A DNA stretch of 21,676 nucleotides from a virus, in the IMG/VR virus record IMGVR_UViG_3300031631_000030, positions 1-21,676 of that record. One strand, 5' to 3'. A program made the position numbers and the translations under genes. Below are positions 6,638 through 12,383 of this stretch, piece after piece. Position 1 is the first letter of the stretch. Every line of letters begins with the position of its first letter. The notes under the pieces were generated by a model, which worked only from the letters and a program-made list of their open reading frames with translations, was not told where the DNA came from and ran no database searches.

Positions 6638-6652
6638 AATACTTCTCTATAT
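6638..6652 (+). promoter_or_regulatory. Late-motif promoter for protease-capsid gene
   Basis: AATACTTCTCTATAT matches the consensus fully. Its CTATAT end is centred about 25.5 nt before ATG 6674, and the motif begins 36 nt before it. Position and sequence are nearly identical to the copies before 12384, 14474 and 20829. Confidence 0.8.
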
Positions 6653-6673
6653 CAATAACATTACAGATTACTC

Positions 6674-8518
6674 ATGGCTAAACGAATAGCAGGTATAGCA
6701 TTAATGCCAAGAGAATCAAGAAACGGCATATATTATGATACAGAAGAATTAAAGAAATTTGATGGGGTTCAAGTACCACTACGAGTAGAACATGGTGGAC
6801 CTGAAACTAATATCGGTACAGTTCTATTCACTTATGATGTAGAGAAATCTCAAGTAAGATATGAAGCAGAAGTAGAGAATGAGGAATGGCAAAACAAATT
6901 AGACAATGAACAGTATCAAGTATCTATAGGAGCATCAGTATTAGAACAAAGAGAACTATGCGATGAACAAAGAGAGAAATGTTTAAACTCACCAATACTT
7001 AAAGATATACTAGAATTAAGTTTAGTTAAAACACCTGGGATACCAGAGTCAACATTAGCAGTTATTGAGGATTTTCATATTCTATACGAAGAGGACCAAG
7101 CACCTATGACAGTACAAACTCCGACACTTATATCACCTGTAGTTCAAGATAATACTTCCAATATAGAAATACCTACGGAGATACAACATATGACAACCGA
7201 AATTTCTAAAAAAATTGAAGAAAAAGTCAAAGTAACCATCGAAACCGATGGCGAAGTAGAAGTAGGTAAAGCCGAAGCAAACACTGAGGTAGCCCCAGTT
7301 GTCGAAGCACCCGCTCCAGCAACAGCAACCCCAGAAACAACTTCTGAAAAAGTAGCCGAAAGAATCGAGAAATCCAATGCAGATACACTAAAAGCAGTTA
7401 TTGAAACTGTTTCAGATGCATGGAAACCAAAATCTGAAGTAGCAGAATCAACCTCTGACGCAGGTCATGTAGAGGAAGCATTTACTGATGATCAAGCCAC
7501 AGAATTCATGGATAAACTCTTTGAATCTGGGTATAACAAATTGGTACTCGAGAAAGAAGGATGGATTCAAACCCACACAAGCCAAAAACAATCTGGCAAT
7601 GGTGAGGTTCAAGAAGCCGTTTCAACATCAGGAACTATTTCTGGTGTTAAATCAGCTAGCAACATCTCAATTCAATTAGGTGCAAAAACTGCAATTCCTA
7701 TTAGACAGTATGGTCAATTCCAAGCTGTTCCCGTAGGACAAAATACAGCAAGATTCTACAGAATCACTGTACCAGATGCAGGAGCTATTACTGAAAGCCC
7801 AACTACAGATATCACAGCATCAACCCACACCCTAACAAGCATTGATGTCACCTGTTCAATTAGAGGTTGGAGACAAACAGTTGAGAAAGCAGAACTAGAG
7901 GATTATCCTGCAAGTTTCTTAAACGCAATAAGAGAAACCGCAAGATTAGAATCCATTAGAGATGAACACAAACTGATCCTCCAAGACCTAGCTTCAACAG
8001 CACGAGACTTTGGTGGAGTTACTACAGCCCCTTACCACATTGGTGGTTCTGACGGTGTAGCAACAACAGATCCTACCGAAGAAGATGCAGACGGTGAATT
8101 AGACGAGGACGGTCTTACATTTAGTAAGAGATACCTTGAAGAATTAGGTCAAGATACCTCCCCTGGTAACTTGATTGCCTTCATCAGCCCTAGAGCCTTT
8201 GAAGCACTAATTTCCTCAACCTCCCTATCTGAGTACACCCAGATCGGAAACGCTAGTGTCACCAGATTAGGACAAATGGAAAGATTATATGGTATCGACA
8301 TCATTGTCACCAACGAACTTCTATCCGCCAATAACGCATCAAGAAACCTTGTATGTGTTAAAGGTAAAGCATGGGGATTAGCCTCACAAAGAAAGATGGA
8401 AATTGAGTTCCAAAAGAATGTCGCAGGACAATACTGGGATATCGTATGGACTCATAGAATTGGTGTTAATGTAATTGACGCAAACACATACGTTATAGTC
8501 TCTACTGTTAACGCATAG
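6674..8518 (+). CDS. Prohead protease-scaffold-major capsid protein fusion
   Basis: One 614-residue frame joins three head functions. Residues 1-140 resemble HK97-type prohead proteases (peptidase S78/U35): RVEHGG holds the candidate catalytic His40, YQVSIGAS the candidate Ser84, and ELSLVKTPGIPESTLAV (114-130) matches the terminal family motif. Residues about 170-300 are charged and helical with an Ala/Pro/Glu linker, like a scaffold or delta domain. Residues about 305-614 look like an HK97-fold capsid protein (IRGWRQTVEKAELEDYPASF; LIAFISPRAFEAL; IDIIVTNELL; MEIEFQKNVAG). Cleavage near residues 300-330 would be expected. Codon choice shifts towards GAA and C-ending codons after about 7190, which hints at higher expression of the capsid part. 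An internal promoter may make that part separately. Confidence 0.88.
   Translation: MAKRIAGIALMPRESRNGIYYDTEELKKFDGVQVPLRVEHGGPETNIGTVLFTYDVEKSQVRYEAEVENEEWQNKLDNEQYQVSIGASVLEQRELCDEQREKCLNSPILKDILELSLVKTPGIPESTLAVIEDFHILYEEDQAPMTVQTPTLISPVVQDNTSNIEIPTEIQHMTTEISKKIEEKVKVTIETDGEVEVGKAEANTEVAPVVEAPAPATATPETTSEKVAERIEKSNADTLKAVIETVSDAWKPKSEVAESTSDAGHVEEAFTDDQATEFMDKLFESGYNKLVLEKEGWIQTHTSQKQSGNGEVQEAVSTSGTISGVKSASNISIQLGAKTAIPIRQYGQFQAVPVGQNTARFYRITVPDAGAITESPTTDITASTHTLTSIDVTCSIRGWRQTVEKAELEDYPASFLNAIRETARLESIRDEHKLILQDLASTARDFGGVTTAPYHIGGSDGVATTDPTEEDADGELDEDGLTFSKRYLEELGQDTSPGNLIAFISPRAFEALISSTSLSEYTQIGNASVTRLGQMERLYGIDIIVTNELLSANNASRNLVCVKGKAWGLASQRKMEIEFQKNVAGQYWDIVWTHRIGVNVIDANTYVIVSTVNA
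7151..7166 (+). promoter_or_regulatory. Internal late-motif promoter within the protease-capsid gene
   Basis: AATACTTCCAATATAG carries the full AATACTTC core and an AATATA TATA block centred about 27 nt before the in-frame ATG 7190 (Met173). The spacing matches that of the portal promoter (TACTTC 37 nt before ATG in both). Confidence 0.55.
7190..8518 (+). CDS. Nested scaffold-major capsid protein (alternative start)
   Basis: Starting at ATG 7190 in the same frame gives a 442-residue scaffold plus capsid protein without protease. Support comes from the late-motif promoter at 7151-7166, and from a boundary at this Met: the protease motifs end about 40 residues earlier and a Lys/Glu-rich helical scaffold begins (TTEISKKIEEKVKV). 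It would solve the stoichiometry problem, since capsids need hundreds of shell subunits but few proteases. It is comparable in logic to the nested C/Nu3 genes of phage lambda. There is no direct proof of separate expression. Confidence 0.5.
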   Translation: MTTEISKKIEEKVKVTIETDGEVEVGKAEANTEVAPVVEAPAPATATPETTSEKVAERIEKSNADTLKAVIETVSDAWKPKSEVAESTSDAGHVEEAFTDDQATEFMDKLFESGYNKLVLEKEGWIQTHTSQKQSGNGEVQEAVSTSGTISGVKSASNISIQLGAKTAIPIRQYGQFQAVPVGQNTARFYRITVPDAGAITESPTTDITASTHTLTSIDVTCSIRGWRQTVEKAELEDYPASFLNAIRETARLESIRDEHKLILQDLASTARDFGGVTTAPYHIGGSDGVATTDPTEEDADGELDEDGLTFSKRYLEELGQDTSPGNLIAFISPRAFEALISSTSLSEYTQIGNASVTRLGQMERLYGIDIIVTNELLSANNASRNLVCVKGKAWGLASQRKMEIEFQKNVAGQYWDIVWTHRIGVNVIDANTYVIVSTVNA

Positions 8519-8524
8519 AACTAT

Positions 8525-8549
8525 ATCTTTTTTTATTTTTTTTATTTTA
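8525..8549 (+). terminator. T-rich terminator after the capsid gene
   Basis: A nearly pure T tract (T7, A, T8, A, T4) begins a few bases after the capsid stop. Such tracts end transcription in archaea without needing a hairpin. It would separate capsid transcription from the signal-peptide gene. Confidence 0.7.
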
Positions 8550-8557
8550 GCAGTACG

Positions 8558-8565
8558 CTTATATG
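8558..8565 (+). promoter_or_regulatory. TATA box for the signal-peptide gene
   Basis: CTTATATG is centred about 25.5 nt before ATG 8587. It overlaps the upstream in-frame ATG at 8563, which argues that translation starts at 8587 and not 8563. Confidence 0.6.
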
Positions 8566-8586
8566 TTACCGCATGTATCCACTTTT

Positions 8587-9570
8587 ATGGATAGTAAGAT
8601 ACTAGCATTAGTTGCACTATTAGCAATAGGAACAACATATGCATACGCAGAAACTTCAACAGTAGAAGTACCATTCGAATCACATGGACAATCATGTTGG
8701 TTTGATGATCTAGCCATAGAGTACACCTGTACTTGGCAAGGAGTAGTAGAGAAATTCACTATTGAGGATCTAAAAGAATACAAGTCAATACTATCAAACG
8801 AAGTATATGACCAAGAGATTCAAAGACTCAATGAGGAAGCCTTAGCAGAAATTGCAATAGAGCAAGCAAAACTCTCACCTAACGAGAAAATCATTCAAAA
8901 GATTGAAGAGAAACTCGATAGAGGTATAGCAACTGCAACAGACTCAGTGTTAATGAATCTACTCAAAGAGTTGAACACTTGCAAGCAAGGAATGGATGAA
9001 AGGACACAACATGTTCAAACAGCCAGAGAATTTGAAATCAGTGATTTCGAACTTTGGTCAGTAAACAATGTGAAATATGATGGACCTATCGGCAAAATTG
9101 TCATGGCAATAGAGGAGTGTCAAGCACAAGAACACGTCTATAAACTTAGTGTAGGCTATCAGAACTTTGACTTTGGTAGTAAACAATACTCACTAAATGA
9201 CAAGTTCACACCTGACATACAGGCCGTCAACTATGACAACCTACTTGCAACAAGTAACTCCATAGATAGCAGTTTAATCTGTGATAGCAACCAACATAGC
9301 CAACAATACAAGAAACAGTTTGGATGTATGGTGCTATATGACGGACTAGATGCAGAGGAAATCAAACGTCAAAACGAGGTACGATTTGGAACTGACGGAA
9401 AGATCAGTTATCAATCACAAGTCTTGACTGACTATATGGATTTCTTGAACAACTATGGAAACAAACTAGCAACTACTGAAGATAAAAAGGTACAAGAGTT
9501 AATCGCTGAGCCAATCGCAAACGAATGGAAAGAGAATAATAACTTTTACCAAAACCACTTAGAGGAATAA
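8587..9570 (+). CDS. Secreted or surface protein with signal peptide, Cys-rich, 327 aa
   Basis: From ATG 8587 the protein begins MDSKILALVALLAIGTTYAYA, a textbook signal peptide (polar n-region with one Lys, hydrophobic core, A-Y-A cleavage site), followed by mature ETSTVEV. An in-frame ATG at 8563 would add eight residues, but it overlaps the TATA box. The mature part has charged helices (about 60-130) likely to coil, and about six cysteines spread along the chain, consistent with disulfides outside the cell. No catalytic motif is recognised. It lies between the capsid and neck genes with its own TATA and a terminator on each side. Possible roles are virion surface, host envelope interaction or exit. 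A host origin is possible. Confidence 0.8.
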   Translation: MDSKILALVALLAIGTTYAYAETSTVEVPFESHGQSCWFDDLAIEYTCTWQGVVEKFTIEDLKEYKSILSNEVYDQEIQRLNEEALAEIAIEQAKLSPNEKIIQKIEEKLDRGIATATDSVLMNLLKELNTCKQGMDERTQHVQTAREFEISDFELWSVNNVKYDGPIGKIVMAIEECQAQEHVYKLSVGYQNFDFGSKQYSLNDKFTPDIQAVNYDNLLATSNSIDSSLICDSNQHSQQYKKQFGCMVLYDGLDAEEIKRQNEVRFGTDGKISYQSQVLTDYMDFLNNYGNKLATTEDKKVQELIAEPIANEWKENNNFYQNHLEE

Positions 9571-9589
9571 CCTCTTTTTTATTTTTATT
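9561..9589 (+). terminator. Hairpin plus poly-T terminator
   Basis: AGAGG (9561-9565) pairs with CCTCT (9571-9575) around AATAA, the last three bases of which are the stop codon of the secreted-protein gene. T tracts follow (9575-9580, 9582-9586). It resembles an intrinsic terminator. Confidence 0.65.
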
Positions 9590-9591
9590 TA

Positions 9592-9606
9592 AATACTTCT
9601 AATACC
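9592..9606 (+). promoter_or_regulatory. Late-motif promoter for the XhlA-like gene
   Basis: AATACTTCTAATACC keeps the core and begins 36 nt before ATG 9628, as in the consensus promoters. A second TATA (CTTTATATA) ends on ATG 9628 itself and could instead serve ATG 9646. Confidence 0.55.
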
Positions 9607-9627
9607 TATTTTGCTACACCTTTATAT

Positions 9628-9867
9628 ATGGTCCCTGATAGTGAGATGCACGATGCACTACTAGTCAGTATACATAGACTGTCTGATAAGGTAGACTCAA
9701 CTTATGATAAAATTGATGAACGTATGGATAAATTAGAAAAGGAACTAACACGAATAGACACTGAGCGTAAGACATCTAGTGTTATATCATCAAAGTCATG
9801 GAGTCGTGTATTTGGAATTATAGGAGCATTAGGTGTACTAATAGCAATATACTATACATCTATGTAG
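9628..9867 (+). CDS. XhlA-like coiled-coil protein with C-terminal membrane anchor, 79 aa
   Basis: Residues about 10-47 form an amphipathic coiled coil (DKVDSTYDKIDERMDKLEKE). A transmembrane helix near 58-76 (VFGIIGALGVLIAIYYTSM) then ends the protein. This is the architecture of the XhlA/haemolysin family found beside phage holins. An internal in-frame ATG at 9646 is the other start candidate. It sits just before a holin-like small gene, supporting a role in membrane disruption or virus exit, although the envelope of an archaeal host differs from that of bacteria. It might instead be a membrane-linked scaffold. Confidence 0.75.
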   Translation: MVPDSEMHDALLVSIHRLSDKVDSTYDKIDERMDKLEKELTRIDTERKTSSVISSKSWSRVFGIIGALGVLIAIYYTSM

Positions 9868-9887
9868 GCGTAATCTATACATAAGAG

Positions 9888-9895
9888 TTATATAG
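9888..9895 (+). promoter_or_regulatory. TATA box for the holin-like gene
   Basis: TTATATAG is centred about 24.5 nt before ATG 9916, giving a leaderless start. Confidence 0.65.
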
Positions 9896-9915
9896 TCAAT
9901 AATTAAGCATTTATT

Positions 9916-10083
9916 ATGACCGAAGGAAATCTTAGATACTATGGTTTGGCAGCATACACAGGTTTAGTAGCATTATTTGTTGTACTAGATAAAATTGTAT
10001 TTGACCAAACAACCGCAGTAGCATTATTAGCCCCAGTCGCAATCCTGATTGGTGCTGACTATGCAAAACATAGAAATGATTAG
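9916..10083 (+). CDS. Holin-like two-helix membrane protein, 55 aa
   Basis: ATG 9916 to TAG 10081-10083 encodes 55 residues. There are two hydrophobic segments, about residues 9-24 (YGLAAYTGLVALFVVL) and 34-47 (TAVALLAPVAILIG), joined by a short acidic and polar turn (DKIVFDQT) and followed by a charged tail (DYAKHRND). Small size, two membrane helices and a charged end are typical of holins, and an XhlA-like gene lies directly upstream. It has its own TATA. No family-level match can be claimed. A general small membrane protein is the alternative. Confidence 0.68.
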   Translation: MTEGNLRYYGLAAYTGLVALFVVLDKIVFDQTTAVALLAPVAILIGADYAKHRND

Positions 10084-10090
10084 ATAGTAT

Positions 10091-10098
10091 CTTTATAC
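10091..10098 (+). promoter_or_regulatory. TATA box upstream of the HExxH gene
   Basis: CTTTATAC is centred about 25 nt before ATG 10120, indicating transcription start at or near that ATG. The T7 tract at 10112-10118, also a likely terminator for the holin-like gene, lies between them. Confidence 0.5.
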
Positions 10099-10119
10099 TA
10101 TTCTAACCATTCTTTTTTT

Positions 10120-10600
10120 ATGTTAACATGGTCGGTGATATGATATTCCTATTATCTTCCATACAGAACATATTAACAAACGCTTTATTCGTAATACCAT
10201 ATGGAACACCCTTTTACATTTTAAAGTTAATGATACTGGCAAATGGATAAGTAAATGGGATATACATGTATGGGCATTAAAGGACACAAACCCTCTATTC
10301 TTTGAACATGTCAGGACAACGTCAGGCCAGAAGATAAACACTGACATGCCAAGCGGTGTGACAGGAAAGTTCAGGATGGACCTGTACCTACACGATTCAC
10401 AAAACATCTACAAGGCAAGGGAGAACAGTGACAGGGTAATGCACGAGGTTTGTCATGCCAGGCTAATAGGAACTCCACACTTTGTATCTGGGGTACATGA
10501 CAACGTTGGCAACAGATTCAGAGTAAAGTTCTGGTACTGGGATAGATTTAAATATAGCAGATTTTACCTATCTATCATTGACATCAGAAAATACCTATAG
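10120..10600 (+). CDS. HExxH putative zinc metallopeptidase; 5' end broken or frameshifted
   Basis: The convincing frame runs from 10139 to TAG 10598-10600 and includes VMHEVCHARL, an HExxH zinc motif (His at 10442-10444 and 10454-10456), with further His in the following GTPHFVSGVHDN as candidate third ligands. The remainder is beta-rich with aromatic strands (FWYWDRFKYSRFY). No ATG, GTG or TTG precedes 10346 in this frame, and TGA 10136 closes it upstream. The TATA-positioned ATG 10120 reads MLTWSVI then TGA in another frame; a +1 shift near 10141 would join it, as would a -1 shift from ATG 10128. If ATG 10346 is the true start, only 84 residues are made. It follows the holin-like gene, so an envelope-cleaving role is possible. 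Confidence 0.6.
10547..10557 (+). promoter_or_regulatory. TATA box for the GT-A gene (TTG start)
   Basis: TTTAAATATAG is centred about 26 nt before TTG 10578. It lies inside the 3' end of the HExxH gene and supports the unusual TTG start. Confidence 0.55.
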
Positions 10601-11273
10601 AGTAGCAGTAGGAATAAACTATTGGGATGATCCAAAAGGATTAATTAAAATATTAACTAATGACAGTGTATATGATTATGTAGAAAAGTTCTATGTAATT
10701 GACGGTAGGTATGAAGGTAGATTAGATGAAGCAGAAAGTCACCTGGACTATCTTACAGATTTATCCGAGATATATTCTAAACTACATATCGTAAGCATGG
10801 ATGGATCAAAACAAATAGCGAAGAGGAACAAATACTGGGAGTTAGCACAGGTAGATGAAATGGACTATATGATAGTATGTGACTCTGACGAGTATATGGA
10901 TTTTGATATTACAAAACTTGTTAGTTCGTTACGAACTCTAGATCAACGACCTGAGAAATGTTATCCAGTAAAACAGCATATGGAAGGTATATCAATAATG
11001 AGTAGACCAAGATTATTCAAAGGACCATTTACTTTTAGACATTTACAAAGTGAACAGGATAGTACAATATCTCATGGATCACTATATGAGAAAGATGGAA
11101 CTGAGATAATTAATCAGATGTATGCTTGGTTTAAGGATCATCCAAAAAGACAGATTAATAGTGATGATCAATCTGGTATAGATGGTATAAATATGTGGCA
11201 TGATAAGACATTTCGTAGTAGAGATAGAGTTATAGCAGATAGAGTCTACTATGATGAAACTCCAAATAGATGA
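10578..11273 (+). CDS. GT-A-fold (GT2-like) glycosyltransferase, 231 aa
   Basis: The start is TTG 10578, placed by the TATA box at 10547-10557; the first 23 nt overlap the previous gene. The N-terminus (YRVAVGINYWDDPKGL) is the first strand of a GT-A fold. KFYVIDGRYEGRLDE and IAKRNKYWELA follow the usual donor-binding layout, and MIVCDSDEYMDFD (98-110) is the D-x-D metal and nucleotide-sugar site. The protein is short, like many viral GT2-type enzymes. It probably transfers a sugar to a virion or cell-surface acceptor. It is the second glycosyltransferase in the window and of a different fold from the first. Confidence 0.78.
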   Translation: MTSENTYRVAVGINYWDDPKGLIKILTNDSVYDYVEKFYVIDGRYEGRLDEAESHLDYLTDLSEIYSKLHIVSMDGSKQIAKRNKYWELAQVDEMDYMIVCDSDEYMDFDITKLVSSLRTLDQRPEKCYPVKQHMEGISIMSRPRLFKGPFTFRHLQSEQDSTISHGSLYEKDGTEIINQMYAWFKDHPKRQINSDDQSGIDGINMWHDKTFRSRDRVIADRVYYDETPNR

Positions 11274-11289
11274 TTTAAATAAAAAAAAA
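11274..11289 (-). terminator. Poly-T terminator for the small leftward gene
   Basis: Read leftward, nine T residues (complement of 11281-11289) follow directly after the stop codon of the 58-residue gene, then further A/T. The tract also sits in the gap between two convergent genes. Confidence 0.6.
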
Positions 11290-11466
11290 TTAACCCATAT
11301 GCTTGATAACATAATCAAATTCTAATTCGAATGATTTATCTTCTGTACTTTTTTGTACCGTAACTGTACCGTACTTTGAGGTACTAATTTGTACTAGGTT
11401 CTCTAGATATTTATTTGACTCTCTAAACCACTGTATTCCTAGTGGTATTTGTAAAATTGTTGACAT
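11290..11466 (-). CDS. Small hypothetical protein, 58 aa
   Basis: ATG at 11466 to TAA at 11290-11292 encodes 58 residues with a plausible fold: an N-terminal helix (IQWFRESNKYLENLVQ), strands (STSKYGTVTVQKST) and an acidic strand (SFELEFDYVIKHMG). A strong leftward TATA (complement of 11490-11497) lies about 27 nt upstream and a poly-T tract follows the stop, so it has complete transcription signals. It diverges from the neck gene at 11505. The family is not recognised. A run of helically spaced GTAC words covers residues about 25-41, so DNA-level constraint may overlap the coding. Confidence 0.65.
   Translation of the reverse strand: MSTILQIPLGIQWFRESNKYLENLVQISTSKYGTVTVQKSTEDKSFELEFDYVIKHMG
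11345..11394. repeat. Six GTAC tetranucleotides at 10-bp phase
   Basis: GTAC occurs at 11345, 11355, 11366, 11371, 11381 and 11391, giving spacings of 10, 11, 5, 10 and 10 bp. The copies fall in different codon positions of the leftward gene, so the spacing is not explained by repeated amino acids. Spacing near one helical turn puts the sites on one DNA face. Confidence 0.6.
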
Positions 11467-11504
11467 AATTACTTCTTGTACAAGATGTCTATATAAACAT
11501 TATT
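11467..11504. promoter_or_regulatory. Compact divergent promoter (11466 and 11505 genes)
   Basis: Rightward, AATTACTTCTTGTACAAG (11467-11484) contains the TACTTC core 35 nt before ATG 11505. Leftward, the complement of TATATAAA (11490-11497) is a strong TATA about 27 nt before ATG 11466. The TTGTAC palindrome TTGTACAA sits where the rightward TATA box should be. Confidence 0.6.
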
Positions 11505-11834
11505 ATGACCAAGTATGGATCAACTGACGAGATAGAGAAACTAGCCTGGGGAGGAACAAAATCAGCAGGAACTCCAGCAACAGTAACTACCATACGTAAC
11601 ACAGTAACAGATCTTATCAATCTTATATTAAACAGAAATACTGATTTTACAACTGTACCTACAGCAATAGATAGCATCGCTAATTTAACAGGCTCCGAGA
11701 TCCTTAGAAATATAGGTAAAAGGACAGAACTATCTACAGTACAGATATACGATCAGTTAGCAGTATTACTCAAAAACTACATGGACCAAGCACCTCAAGA
11801 TCAATCCCGATGGGGTAACGTGTGGTATACTTGA
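11505..11834 (+). CDS. Probable head-tail connector (neck) protein, 109 aa
   Basis: The protein is mostly helical (TTIRNTVTDLINLILN, VPTAIDSIANLTGSEIL, TVQIYDQLAVLLKNYM). Size and helix pattern resemble connector or adaptor proteins that bind below the portal. It follows the accessory block and starts the neck-tail block, before a tail-terminator-like gene and the tail tube. Its stop overlaps the next gene. Assignment is by position and general character; no diagnostic motif exists. Confidence 0.6.
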   Translation: MTKYGSTDEIEKLAWGGTKSAGTPATVTTIRNTVTDLINLILNRNTDFTTVPTAIDSIANLTGSEILRNIGKRTELSTVQIYDQLAVLLKNYMDQAPQDQSRWGNVWYT

Positions 11835-12349
11835 CCATTACATTTACAAATCTAGTTGGTTCAAGAGAAAATCTAGATAAAACAATTAGAGATTTAATAC
11901 AAGATAACTGGACAGCCTCAAATATGACAGGTACAATAACTCCAAACTTTGTCAGTGATACTGAAGAACCTGATCAACTGGCAAGAGCAGATGGATCATA
12001 TATGAATGAGATAAGGGTAAACTACTCTAGTAGAACCAGATATGAAGCAGATAGTTTTGAAGTCAATGGAGATGATAAACATGCATGGGTATGTATATGT
12101 TTCATTGAAGTACAAGGTGAATCACTAGCGACACTATTAGAACTCGAGGATGAAGTTCACAGAATCTTATGGGAGAATAGACCAAATGGAGCAACTAGAC
12201 TAGCCAAGAGTAATACACAAGCATCAGAAGTAGCCTTCTTTGAAGAATCTGAACCAGAGTTTGAACGTTTAGAACCAGATTCAGAAGACGATCAGACACC
12301 AACTTCACAAGCAGAATTAAAGATGGTTTATTATAAGACAAGAACGTAA
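11822..12349 (+). CDS. Probable tail terminator or neck protein, 175 aa
   Basis: The 175-residue product (from GTG 11822) has an N-terminal strand-helix unit (LTITFTNLVGSRENLDKTIRDLI... in part) and later WVCICFIEVQGESLATLLELEDEVHRIL, a strand followed by a long helix, as in the small alpha/beta tail terminators that cap siphovirus tails. A C-terminal acidic stretch (EESEPEFERLEPDSEDD) precedes a last strand. A TTG at 11831 overlaps the previous TGA as TTGA and is an equally plausible start, giving 172 residues. It is directly before the tail tube gene, the usual place for this protein. Confidence 0.6.
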   Translation: MVYLTITFTNLVGSRENLDKTIRDLIQDNWTASNMTGTITPNFVSDTEEPDQLARADGSYMNEIRVNYSSRTRYEADSFEVNGDDKHAWVCICFIEVQGESLATLLELEDEVHRILWENRPNGATRLAKSNTQASEVAFFEESEPEFERLEPDSEDDQTPTSQAELKMVYYKTRT

Positions 12350-12362
12350 TACTTCTCTATAA
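12348..12362 (+). promoter_or_regulatory. Late-motif promoter for tail tube gene
   Basis: AATACTTCTCTATAA is nearly consensus, begins 36 nt before ATG 12384 and overlaps the preceding TAA stop. Confidence 0.8.
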
Positions 12363-12383
12363 CAATTTAATCGAATCATTGAT

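Noticed and set aside
7488-7679. Forward 63-residue frame inside the capsid gene
   Set aside because: Out-of-frame shadow of the capsid sequence, with no promoter of its own.
10128-10250. Forward 40-residue hydrophobic frame (MVGDMIFLLSSIQNILTNAL...)
   Set aside because: It could be a third small membrane protein, but the TATA fits ATG 10120 better and the frame of the HExxH protein over the same DNA looks more protein-like. Kept only as a possibility.
10123-10407. Leftward 94-residue frame over the HExxH gene start
   Set aside because: No leftward promoter, and it is antisense to a coherent forward protein with a zinc motif.
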